Program-made: the position numbers and the translations under genes
Part shown: piece by piece, positions 48,431 to 59,584 of the stretch
How positions within the stretch are numbered: position 1 is the stretch's first letter
Layout of the letters: each line of letters opens with the position of its first letter
Source of the DNA: Clavelina lepadiformis
Lineage: Eukaryota > Chordata > Ascidiacea > Aplousobranchia > Clavelinidae
Direction: 5' to 3'
Assembly: GCF_947623445.1 (NCBI RefSeq)
Contig: NC_135243.1
Location: forward strand, 22,452,479-22,516,478
Length of the DNA stretch: 64,000 nucleotides
The notes under the pieces: generated by a model
What the model was told of the DNA's origin: nothing
The model's input: the letters and a program-made list of their open reading frames with translations, nothing else
Databases searched by the model: none

Positions 48431-49165
48431 TTTTACTAAAGAGCAGGGTGCTGTCACAAAAAGCATTTAAGTCTACCTTTTAAGTCTCCAGGGCAGATGC
48501 ATACAGATAAACACGGTAACTCAGTAATGAGCTACCAAACGTGATGTATAAACCAAGCGCGATGTATAAAGATGGTAACTAAGTAATGAGAAACGAAAGA
48601 AATAAATGAATGCGTCCGCATATATTTTCGAAATTTGAAAAGAGGTCCGTGATTGAAGAAAGATTGATAACCACTAGATTAAAGTTTACTGAAAACTCTG
48701 TCATTCTGTGCTACAACAAAACTTCCAGCCGAGGTTTCACCATAGGTGATTTCAATAACAATATTTGATTTGTTGCTGTTATACGCTCACCGTACCGTCG
48801 CTAATGAAAGTAAAAATTTGATCAATTTATGAAATTGGGGAAAATGCGCAGCGAAAAAACCTGACGTGATAGACGATAGAGCAATTCTGAGCTCAGAATT
48901 GGATTCTTGGCCAAAACTTAGCCTAAATCAATCATCAAAGTTCATGCAACAAAACTTTTTTGTTTTTGTAGACCAGTGATAATCAATTGCAAACCTGCAT
49001 AATCACGCTTTCAATCTTGCAACGGTTGAAACGCCGAATAAAATCGATTTTATTGAAACGATTACAGTAGGCCTATATAAGCAATCAAACTACGAAAAAA
49101 CCTTTCTAATATATCCAATCCTATCAGGCCACTCAAATACAACAAAGATACGACACAAATTTTCA
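48431..49165. other. 3' flank of SDR copy 1
   Basis: Non-coding. The part from about 48990 resembles 57640-57720 (CGCCGAATAAAATCGATTT versus CGACGAATAAAATCGGTTT), marking the 3' limit of the SDR tandem duplication. Confidence 0.45.
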
Positions 49166-49981
49166 CTATGACATTGGAGGTGGGCCAGCAAGAACGGCCC
49201 CTCTGTCCAAACACAAATTGCTACCGGTGATGGTTCGGGCAGAATCAGATGCCAGAAACAAGATGGCGTCTACCACGTCTTGCTTCTCTACAAGCACTCC
49301 TCCTAGAATACTACTTTTCTCCTCCATGCCAAAAAGTACATCTTCATCTAAACCAGGTCCAAGTAATCCCGGTCGTTTCAATATATTTGTCCTACAAGCT
49401 CCAGGACTGAAAGGAAACAAAATATAGTAACTGATGTAAAGCAAGATCAGTGACAAGTGAGATGATTGTAGTTTTAAGAGGTTTGCAATTGCTACAGCCA
49501 CCGTGGTAAGAAAGTAGTGATGAAAGAAATGTCCATGTCCACTGGACGACAGGTTATTTAATGTTGAAATGTACGCCATGAAACTTACCACACAGCATTC
49601 ACTCTAATTCCTTTCTCTGCCAAACCTGTCAAGACAAAAACGATAAAATTGTTACAACAGTATTTGGTAAACAGTTTTAAAAATTTTTTAATCAAAAAGT
49701 AGCCTTAAAATCTCTCTGTTGTTATTAATACATTGCACTTCCAAAGGCCTTAATTTTCTGTTTAATATAAAACAGTCAATCTTTGAGCAAGGCTCATAAC
49801 ATTTCACCTAATGCCGCTGTTTTGGTGAAGTAAGTCAATGCGGCCTTTGTCATTCCGTAAAAGACTGCGATCGGACTAAGTATTTCAGCAGCCGTGCTTG
49901 CCATGTTAATCACATTTCCTGGAATATTTACAAGTACTTCTTAGACAAGGCAACAGAATGGATAATGAGACGATACTGCAC

Positions 49982-50208
49982 ACAAACAAACAAACAAACA
50001 AACAAACAAACAAACAAACAAACAAACAAACAAACAAACAAACAAACAAACAAACAAACAAACAAACAAACAAACAAACAAACAAACAAACAAACAAACA
50101 AACAAACAAACAAACAAACAAACAAACAAACAAACAAACAAACAAACAAACAAACAAACAAACAAACAAACAAACAAACAAACAAACAAACAAACAAACA
50201 AACAAACA
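49982..50208. repeat. (CAAA)n microsatellite in SDR copy 1 intron
   Basis: About 56 uninterrupted CAAA units. Both strands are open in all frames across it (NKQT and CLFV runs), which are not genes. The matching intron of SDR copy 2 (58534-58707) lacks the repeat. Confidence 0.97.
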
Positions 50209-51322
50209 TTGCATTGCACAATGCACAACACAGGTTCTTGCAACCTTTTGTCTTTTCTAAATGAGGCACAGCAAGCTGGGTGAAGTGGAAATGAGCCTTC
50301 ACGTTCAGGTGGAAAATGGAATCAAATGATTCTACAGGAGCCTAAAAAGTTTGGCAAAGTTAAGCTCATCAACAACATATGACTGGACCCAGTCTTGTGG
50401 TTTGTAGCTTTTTAAAAAAGTAATTCATTAACTTACATCTTCTACTGAACCCAGTTGAATTATTCCTGCGTTATTGACAAGCACATCCAACCTGACGAAC
50501 GTTTCAATCGTTTCGTTCATTGCTCGAACTATGTCACCTTCGATTCGTAAATCGGCCACTACAGCCAACACCTAACATAATTTTCCAATTTCAAACCTAC
50601 AATTGTGCACATGAAGAATCGCTCTAAATTTAGATGCGTCCTACCTTAGTCGCGCCGGCCTTCTTGCATTGTTCGGTAACTTTTCCTAAATTTTCTTCAT
50701 CTCTGTCAACCAAACTCAACGAAGCTCCTTTCTTGGCAAATGCGTATGCAATCGCTTCTCCAAACCCACCCAGATAGCACGTAGTTGTCGGTCCGACAAC
50801 TACAACGAGCTATTCTCGCTATAGCGATTGTAGCTCCTCTGCCGCTAATGGGTAGCAAGCTAGACACGGTGTTTTTACGCTGTCCAAAAGATCTTTGTCG
50901 GGCCGACGGAGGTCCATTAGTGATGTTAGATGATGCCATAAAACCGTTTAGAACAAAATAATGATTAAACATACATAACTTAGTTTTATTTAATATTTTT
51001 AAAATATAAATGTTATTATTTAATGAGGTTCGTAACAGTCGGAAAGGTTTTTTCACTAAATGTTGGTAACAAACTAACAATTATAATAATTATAGTAATT
51101 CCTATAGTAATAACACCCCTGGCTTTTTTATTCAGATATTTTGAATATAATACGTATTATACTTCTTTGTTTATTCTGAGTTTTTGTTTAACAATTAAAT
51201 AAACATTTATTTCTAAGTTATCAAATCGATATCATTTTAATGTTTTTTTCTGCTTTGAGGCTATGGTCGTCAGCAAGTTTGATTGTCGCCGTCTAGTTTG
51301 AACAATGAGATAGGATATAGTC

Positions 51323-52160
51323 ATGGTTGCCAACTGGTATATTTATATACCAAATTCCAGAAACCTGGTATATTTCAAACCTGTATGGTATACGATTTTT
51401 TCGTTTGGTATATTTTGGAAAACTGGTATATTCTTGGTATATTTTTGAAATTAAAAAAAACTGTTTCTGAATTTCTACCACAGATTTACTTTACAATCTG
51501 GCAACCCTGCAGTAACAGACTAACAGTAAAGTGTAGGACTGAATTTACTGAAACTGAACTGCTGAGTGCTGACTGTCACTCACTGTTCTCAGCCGTCTTG
51601 AGAAAACGGTAGCTGGGCGCTAAATTTAGTTGGTTTATAAGGCGTTACACGATAAATTCAAAATTAAATAATAATGGCATCAAGGAAATGGAAACCACGT
51701 TATGATGGTCAACGAAAATTTCGTTCAGAATGGTGTCATGAATTTCCTTGAAAAACTTTGAAACTGTTGATATTTGTAAACCCTACAAAGAGTTAGCACA
51801 TTATGCTCTTGCTTGTTTGGCTACTCCAGTCAGTAACGCTATTGTTGAGAGAATGTTCAGCCATGTCACTTGTGTAAAAACTAAATTCCGAAATAGGCTT
51901 AAACTTCCAATGCTATAGAAGCAATTCTGAGGGTAAGGCATTGTTTAATTATGAAAGGAGAATGCTGTAAGAAATTTGATGTTACCCAACAAATGTTCGA
52001 AAACTTTAATTAAAGTATGTATGATTTACAAAATGAGGATGGAAATAAGTTTGAATTACTTGACTAAACTTTTTCATTCATATCAATGCATCGTCAAACA
52101 TGAGGATGTAACATTTAAAAGATATGAAGGCAGGCAAAAATTGTTTTCTGGTGGATTTTA
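51323..52160 (+). mobile_element. Internally deleted hAT element nested in the DUF4806 transposon
   Basis: Begins near CATGGTTGCCAACTGG followed by six or more TGGTATATTT-type subterminal repeats (51333-51446); a second inverted-like word CTGGCAACCCTG lies at 51498. From 51674 MASRKWKPRYDGQRKFRSEW resembles a hAT N-terminus. Soon after, 51765-51930 reads PYKELAHYALACLATPVSNA and IVERMFSHVTCVKTKFRNRLK, the hAT C-terminal dimerisation domain. The catalytic middle is missing. The right end and target duplication could not be placed. Confidence 0.7.
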
Positions 52161-52896
52161 AACCATAGTTCGGTTTATTATATAGTATTGCTGCTGATAA
52201 GTGGTTAGAGATTTGATACAAATCCAAATGTTATATGTACCAATTGTAGTTGGATTAGATCTTATGATAAAACATACACATGCACGAGACTCGTTGATTG
52301 GTTAATGTGCGTCTGTCTGCACGCTAGGCTACGTAAAGAGTTTGGTATAGGCTAATGGCCTTAGTCACGTAGCTTAGTACGTGTGTTTTTCGACTAGGCC
52401 TACTGCTGCGTCATTTGCTTAAGGCAGGTTGTTTTCCGTTTCAGGATTATAAATCAATATTCAACAAAAGTATAGCCTATATTTCAAACCATTTGGCATA
52501 TAAAAGACATCCACCAAATTTCGAATGAGGCAAAATCTCGAAATAAAATGTGCCCTATAAGAAAGAAATACGTACTAAGTCATGCAAGCAAAGTCAATAT
52601 CTGAAGAGGTCCAATAATAAACCTAGGCTAGGTGTCCAAGACTGCCAAGTTTTGTAACTTTATCATGAGCGAAACATGTATTTTAGACGGAGGATAAAAA
52701 AGCCCCCTCATGTGTATTTTGAGTCTCTCTGGAACTTGTGTAAAATAGAATTAAGGTGTGTAATTTTGCACTTGTAATGTATAATAGTTTCTAGTTTGAC
52801 TAATAAAAGTGTCATGTTTTTAGGTTAACCATGGCTTCAGCACAAAACATGCATACCAGTAATTATATTTTTAATTTAATTTTTAATTATTCCCAG

Positions 52897-54811
52897 ATAA
52901 TTATAAGAGTGCTAGAAAAAAGTGTGAAAAAGCAGTAAATGCAACTCATATCTGCTCAGAAGATTTAGACACTACCGACGTTGAAAGTAAAAGGAAGTAA
53001 GTCAGATAAAAAACCAATTATGTGGTTGGACACTTAGCAATTTAAGCAATGAAGATAGGTTTTCTGTGAGTAGCATTTGACAACTAAAAATATGTGACTA
53101 AATAAATTACATAATTTATTTGTAATGAAGTATTCAAACTCGCACATTTTTCAAATATTTTGTTGAAACAAAAACATATACATATTTTTTATCAGAATTC
53201 GACCTCCATCTCGACTTGAAGAATCAAATTCTGACAATGATGCCAGGTAAAGTAAACAGAATTGACCTTGGATGATGAAATAAACAAAGTGCAAATGCTT
53301 GATAAATTACCTGATTAATTATTATTATACATGTTATGACTGTCTAAAGTAGTGATTTGCACATTAGTGAACATATTTACTGCAGTAACCACTGGGAATC
53401 AGACCAATCCAAACCCAAAAGGAAAAAATTGTTTTCACAACATTCAACACCACCACCTGTTGTTCCAGAAATGCCTAACACCCAGGAAAGAAGGTATACA
53501 TTATTCTCGATATTGCTGTTATTATAAATAATATGTAATTTTTTAAATAAGTTATGGGCTACATATAAAAGTTACCAATCTTTACATTAATGTTCAAGGT
53601 AAAAAAATGAAAGTATTTTATCTTCAAGTAGAAGTGATAAGCTATGCTACCAATTTCTTTGTTTTGGCAGTGCAAATACTTCTTTTTCAACACCCATTTT
53701 AGTTGCAAGGTAAACAAATTTGACATGCAATGCCACAAGTTTTTCTTTGTAAACAGTTACGTAACAGCTGTAATCAGTGTGGTATGCTATGTGGTACGGT
53801 ATGCTCGTTTTTCGTACTTCCGGATTCTGTAAAATAATCCAAGTTTCTTCGGTGGAACACTTCAACTTGCCGATAGATTCATTTGAGGATTTTGATAGGG
53901 TGGAATCACTGCTAGCAGAGAAATCACAAGCGCATGTTTTTGTAAGTGCAACATGTAGGTTAATATGCAAGTTACTGATAATTAAATAATAATATGAATA
54001 TTGAGTATTTTCATCTCTTTTATCTAATTGCTATGGGGGACTACGTTGACATTTTTTTCAACTTTGATAATGCTTCCATGTAAAAGCATGACATGTAACC
54101 AGTAACATAATGCCGCCAAACAATTGATTCTTATCAGGATTTTTTTTTAGATTTCCTATCTAGAAACAATAGGTGGCATAACAGCAAAAGATGTTATCAG
54201 CATGATGTTGAGCAAATTGTTGACCTGTGAACTGGCAACCAATTGTAATTGGATGGGAAAGGGTCATAAGACAGGAATGCATTCATCACAACTCGCAAAA
54301 GCTGTTATAGGTGAATAAGTCAAAATTGAGTGTTGATGGTTTTGCTAAGTCATGTTTTGATTTTTTAGGTTGCTTACCGCTTCTTAATTGTTTTAAGATG
54401 TATTGTGAGTGTTATTTACTATTAGGCCTATCTGTCGATGATGTTTACTCCAGTATTTTGTTTTCATGTCATTATACTTTAGATGCTGCCAAGAAATTGG
54501 GTATTAAGGAAGCAGAGAGTATCTGCGAGATCAAGAAATGGTTAAAAAATGCTAGTGATAGGGAAGGGGGACGGCTAAAAAGAATGAAGAACAAAATGGG
54601 TAAGCTGTGTGGCATGCGTGTGTGATGTTCATATCATGTATTGCAGAACGTTTTACTTTGCATTTTTAATTTTGTAGATAGTAAAGAAACATTATGCAAT
54701 ATATTTCATTACAAAAATGTTTTAGATAAAGAGCGGAAAGATGAAGCCACGCGCAGACAATTGTATTTCATGAATTTCGACTCATCTTCTACAAGTGATG
54801 ATAGCGGATGA
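52897..54811 (+). CDS. DUF4806 protein carried by the transposon (5' end uncertain)
   Basis: Plus-strand exons read: 52897-52996 (NYKSARKKCEKA ... ESKRK), 53196-53246 (IRPPSRLEESNSDNDA), 53386-53493 (KPKRKKLFSQHSTPPPVVPE), 53671-53709, a block ending at 53941 (EHFNLPIDSFEDFDRVESLL), 54151-54310 (ISYLETIGGITAKDVISMML, then NWMGKGHKTGMHSSQLAKAV), 54483-54599 and 54726-54811 (stop TGA). The middle matches DUF4806 (LP...FEDFD..ES.L; IGG.....V..ML..L...ELA..NW.GK). The first exon(s), normally with a Trp-rich start, are not found and may have been lost to the nested hAT; the junction before the 53941 block is also unresolved. AATAAA at 54826 and 54868 are candidate poly(A) signals. Function unknown; proteins of this type are often transposon-linked. 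Confidence 0.7.
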
Positions 54812-55236
54812 TGATAGTGATTATAATAAAATATTGTGTTTGCTGGTAGAACTTTCAAATTTGAAAAAATAAACTTTTTGCTGAACTGCATAAAAACCCT
54901 GTGTGTTAGTGATTGTTGGTAGGCCCAAAGTCGGCTCGTAGGAGATCGTAGCTAACTTGCCGACCGAGGTCCGACAAAGATTTTGTTGCTCCCTACCCGA
55001 CCTAGGCCCGCTGGACAAAACGAAGTTGGCCCTTCAGCGATTATCGTTTGTGGGCCGCCAAAAGCAAGCTAGCGGCTCGACGTCGGCCCTCGAGCGACGT
55101 GCTATCTGGGCAGTGGCAGCACCTGTTAAAGAAATCAATCAACGCAAAAAATGAACTGTAAGCCCATTTTACACCGTAAGCCTAATCCCGCATGTTCACC
55201 TGTAATTAAGACGACTTTCGATGCAAACTCAGACAT

Positions 55237-57807
55237 TATACTGTATATTCCAATAAAATTACACGCTTTTCTTATTTTGCACAAAACGTTTTCTATTATA
55301 CCTTAACCTTCGCAGAGGAGTTTTCTTTTGAGATCACCGAGTTATGCGCCTATAGTTAACTGGCAATGGTAACTCGCGCAGTAGTTGATCTGGGACGTAC
55401 ATCAATCAATTTTAATTATTAACAAACAACAAACAATGTGCTAGTTTAATGTTTTTTTGTCTTCGCCAACTAGTCCTCCGATGTTATTGTTTACACGTGG
55501 ACTTTGTTATTCAAACAACTCGAAATAGGTTAATACCGGATTAAATTAATTATATTGCTCTTCTTATTGGTTGTTTTCAATTCATAAAATGCTTTTCTGA
55601 AAACGTTTAGTTAAGTGTTCGATGTGCGAGAAGTACAGCGACTATAATACTCTGCCATATAAATATTAATTGGTTAAGTAATTCATTTCAACTTCTCTAA
55701 ATATAAATTCAACACCATGAAGAACCAAAGCACTGACATGATTCTGTTAGACTAAAATAACTGAAGAAACGATAAATGAGTCCCCTTCTACATATGGAAT
55801 GAAACAAACGTGCACACTGTAAGAGTGAAAAGGATACGCCTACAGGATGCAGGAATATACAGGATGTAAAAATTTCCTCCTTTTAACGCAAAATGAGGTT
55901 TAATTTAGGCCGGTACGTGACAGGCTTTTTCTGCCGCCTATAAAGTGCCGGGGACGTTGTCCCGAAATAACGACCCGCCCGCAAAATCGACTCTGCTCAA
56001 TTTAATAGCCACAAACCAGCAGTTACAAAAAAACAGAGACATTGTTAAAAGCAGTGGAAAGGAGCACTACTTTGCACAATACGGACATATTCAATAACAA
56101 ACTTAAGCCGAAGGCATACCGAGAAAAATTGACAACATCTGTTTTATTCTGCGCCCGAATATGGAATGTTTCTACGACAACCTCGCAAAAAAATTGCTAC
56201 CCAAAGAAACAAACGTAATCAGCACTAAATTATAATAAACGTCGTTACTGCCCGAGGAAGAAGTAACGTGACAAAGCATTCTCAACACATTGAAACTTTG
56301 TAATGATATTTTTTTATAATTTTATTATATGTTTATGGCTAAATTTTATTTCATGAATATTAATTTTTCAATGTTGTTCAGTATAATTGAAATCTGTGTC
56401 ATATCAATATTTGATTTTGTGTTTATCACGATTATAAGTGGTAGTTAGAACCAGAGTCGAATAATATCTCGACTTGAGAAATTTTTTTTCAAAGACTCGA
56501 CTTAAACTCGATACCCTTTCCAAGAAAGTGCAAAACCACCTTCACCCGAGTCATCGTTTCAAATGACTGGACTTGACTCGAGTCACGTATTTTTGATTTA
56601 CGTTTCAGGATAAAAGCAAAACAAATCTCTATTCTTTGTTCGGAATACAGTACATTAAAGTATAACTTAAAATGATTTTATTCGGCTACGAACGCGTACG
56701 TTGCAGCCAAACGAAGCAAACTTTGTAATCATCCTAAACGTTTGTGGTTGATAGAAATGGTGTTTTTGCTTTATGTTTGGGTTGTTTTCGAACATTAATT
56801 GACTTAACTCGAGTCCGTTGTAATAAAAGACTCGGCCTGACTTGAGTTTTGAAAGGTAAATCACTTGACTGGCAACTGAAGTTTAATGACTTCCCCGTTG
56901 GAAGGTTTTGTGGGGCCCAAGCACAAGTTATACTTGACGTATACTAGGGCCTTCCTAAGGTTTCCTGAGATGTGCCATACATATATCGTAGTCTTTGGTA
57001 ACGAAAGGTAACTTTGGGCCTAGCCAGGGAAACCACCGATAAGCCATGTATGGCTCCCCCAGGTAAGTCAAAGATAAGTCCTACCAAAGCCTTTCATGGC
57101 CCTTATTTAGCTTTATCCCCTGACACTAAAAACAGGCAAGTATTACTCTTGAAAATGTATTATACCACCAGGTGTATGAATACAAGGTGAAAAGAACTCG
57201 TTGTACAAAAACGGACAGAAAATCATAGGAAATTAAAAAGTTCTTCGTCCACGAATAAAAAACGTTAAATTTAACAATAAAATTATATTATGACAATTCC
57301 CTCGGACCAAGGAAAATCTTTGACAAAATTCGCCAATGACTTCTCGTCGCTACGAGCCTCGTACGGGACGTCACAGAGAATAATTCTTCTAGCGGACTTA
57401 TGCGCAGGCTGGTTCCAAACAAGCACTGACTGTTTATGAAATATTAACTGGACATTTTCTCTCTCTGCATATAATCACCAATGTAGTGTCGTAGTGAAAT
57501 AATTAATCCTAATTTGAGTTTGTGCAAGTGTGGAAACAACAGCTACAGTCTTTACATTACTACTTATTGGCTCAAAAATCTTTATGTTAAATCTTTCATT
57601 CTAATGGCATTTGTTGTTTTGATAAATGACTGTATCCAGCTTCACCCGCTGACAATTAACAATGTAAAAGTCGAAACGACGAATAAAATCGGTTTATTGA
57701 AAACGCAGCAGTAGTTATTCGTAAATTAAACAAAACAAATTTGGTCAACTTCTCCAGGCAATATGATCTAAGCAGTTTATTCAATCACATCAATGGAAAA
57801 GTGCAGT
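55237..57807. other. 5' flank of SDR copy 1 and spacer between SDR copies
   Basis: 55237-55880 is similar to 59585-60310 (shared TTAATTATTAACAAACAACA, GGTTAATACCGGATTAAAT and GTAACTGAAGAAAC words), so the tandem duplication included the promoter side. 56455-56870 is a dispersed CGAGTC-rich repeat. Around 56940-57120 there are short self-complementary words (AGCCATGTATGGCT). No gene is recognised. Confidence 0.5.
56455..56870. repeat. Dispersed CTCGAGTCAAGTCA repeat, copy C
   Basis: Contains ATCTCGACTTGAG, GACTCGACTTAAACTCGA, GGACTTGACTCGAGTCA, TTAACTCGAGTCC and CCTGACTTGAG. It is the largest of three members of this family in the window and is non-coding. Confidence 0.5.
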
Positions 57808-59584
57808 TTATTCACCCTTATATAGTGGGCCAGCAAGAACGGCTCCTCTGTCCAAACACAAATTGCTACCGGTGATGGTTCGGGCAGAATCAGATGCCAG
57901 AAACAAGATGGAGTCCACCACGTCTTGCTTCTCTATGAGCACTCTTCCCAGTATATGGGTTTGTTCCTCCATGCCAAAAAGCATATCTTCGCTTAAGCCG
58001 GGAGCCATTGCTCCAGGCCGTTTCAGGATATTTGTCCTACAAGCCGCGGGACTGAAGAAAAAAAATATATATTTAAAACACGGAAAAACTAAACCTAAAA
58101 CAACTAAAATATAGTTGTTGTGTTCGGAACTCTACCACTGAACAACTTATGAGCAGCGTTCAGGATTGAATATTGTTTAGTATTGAAATTGATTCAGTGT
58201 TACTTACGCCACCGCGTTCACTCTTATTCCCTTTTCTGCCAAACCTACAAAACGACAAATAGTGTTGAATTAACTACAGGCCTTGATAAAAGTTGTATGC
58301 ACCCTTGTGGCAAAAATGACAAATAATACGCACGTTGGTAACAAATTACATCATTATAACATGATTCTCCAACTAAGTTAACCTATGCCGTCAAACTTTG
58401 AGCAAAAGTTGTAAAATCCAACCTAAGGCCGCCGTTTTGGTGAAGTAATTCATTGCGGCCTTTGTCATTCCGTAAAAGATTCCATGTGGTGTGAGCAGTT
58501 CGCCAGATACGCTTGTTATGTTAACCACGTTTCCTGTAATGTATAGAAGTACTTCTTACAAGACACCAGACTTTGGGTAATAAGAAGATACTGCATATTT
58601 ATCTCGCTACTATCTCACTTTGAAAGTTTGAATGATAAAAACATCATCGCATTACACAAAGTGTATAGTTGGTGAACATAAGTTTTTACAAATTAGGTTC
58701 TTGCAACCTTTTGTCTTTTCTAAATGAGGCACAGCAAGCTGGGTGAAGTGGAAATGAGCCTTCACGTTCAGATGGAATATGGAATCAAATGATTCTACCG
58801 GAGTCTATAAAGTGTGGAAAAGTTAAGTTTATCAAGAACGTATGACTGGACTCAGTCTTGTGGATTGCAAATGACGGAAAGACAGAATGTTTAAAGTGAA
58901 CTTACATTTACTACATTTACACTTGCATTTACAACTTACGTCTTCTACTGAACCCATTTGCACCATTCCTGCGTTGTTGACAAGCACATCCAACCTGTCG
59001 AACGTTTCAATCGTTTCGTTCATTGCTCGAACTATGTCACCTTCGGCACGTAAATCGGCGACTACAGCCAACACCTATAGTAATTTCCCAACATCAAAAA
59101 TTTGTCTAAATGAAGATTTAAAGAAAATCAGTGCGTCCTACCTTAGTTGCACCGGCCTTCTTGCATTGTTCGGTAACTTTTCCTAAGTTTTCTTCATCTT
59201 TGTCAATCAAACTCAACGAAGCTCCTTTCTTGGCAAATGCGTATGCAGTCGCTTCTCCAAACCCAGAAGCAGCACCTGTTAAGGAAATCAATCAATGCAA
59301 AGATTGAATTGACAGGCTAAAATACAGGGTAGACCAGAAGCAGGTTTACAGTTATCACGTACACACTTTAAATTTCAAGTATGTTTTTTATTATAGTCAC
59401 GTATACTCTGAATAATTTTTGTGTTTGTGGTACTTAGCAAGCGATGTGAATTGTTTTGCAGTGTGCTCAGCGAGTAGCTTCAAGCTTATAAAAGATAGTT
59501 TAATAACTGTAAACGTACTTTGAGGCCGACCTGTACATTCCATTTACCTGTTATCAAGACGATTTTCGAAGCAAATTCAGACAT
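57808..59584 (-). CDS. Short-chain dehydrogenase/reductase, copy 2 (intact)
   Basis: Seven coding exons on the minus strand: 59548-59584, 59142-59275, 58940-59074, 58708-58804, 58423-58533, 58208-58244, 57808-58051; 795 nt, 264 aa. Start MSEFASKIVLITG places the cofactor motif TGAASGFG at residues 12-19. NNAG is at 90-93, catalytic Ser142 in NITS, Tyr155 and Lys159 in YGMTK. The length is normal for a classical SDR. The usual PG motif after the catalytic lysine region reads APAACRTN here but CPGACRTN in copy 1, so cofactor loop or substrate may differ. No organelle signal seen; probably cytosolic. The substrate cannot be told from sequence. Exon lengths match copy 1 except the last. Confidence 0.93.

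Larger units (their letters stand above)
50769..55110 (+). mobile_element. DUF4806-bearing DNA transposon inserted in an SDR exon
   Basis: Ends are CCCAGATAGCACGT and its exact inverse ACGTGCTATCTGGG. Beyond 14 bp the two ends remain similar for about 130 bp (for example ATCTTTGTCGG words near 50891 and 54978), an imperfect long inverted terminus. The SDR coding sequence on either side shows a 2 bp target duplication CA (50767-50768 and 55111-55112): counting it once restores the 134 nt exon length seen in SDR copy 2. The element carries a spliced plus-strand DUF4806 gene and a nested hAT remnant; no transposase for the outer element was recognised. A 2 bp duplication fits an IS4EU/ISL2EU-like type, but this assignment is a guess. 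Confidence 0.88.
49166..55236 (-). pseudogene. Short-chain dehydrogenase/reductase, copy 1, split by a transposon
   Basis: Minus-strand exons: 55200-55236 (MSEFASKVVLIT), exon 2 in two parts (55113-55122 and 50645-50768), 50437-50571, 50245-50341, 49808-49918, 49589-49625, 49166-49406. Without the insertion they sum to 792 nt, 263 aa, with all phases open. It is a classical SDR: glycine-rich TGAATGFG cofactor motif (spanning the insertion), NNAG, catalytic Ser in NMAS, YGMTK active site, VCPG and an ASDSARTITG C-terminal region. The family does NAD(P)-dependent oxidoreduction of small alcohols and ketones; the substrate is unknown. A 4342 bp element lies within exon 2, so this allele should not make normal protein unless the element is spliced or lost. 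Intron 4 holds a large (CAAA)n repeat. Confidence 0.85.

Noticed and set aside
49928-50302. Long open frames with CLFV or NKQT repeats
   Set aside because: They are simply the translation of a (CAAA)n microsatellite inside an SDR intron and appear on both strands.
53777-53989. Open frame starting at ATG 53777 as a separate small gene
   Set aside because: Its C-terminal half is the first block of the DUF4806 domain and continues by splicing to 54151; the upstream part is probably intron.
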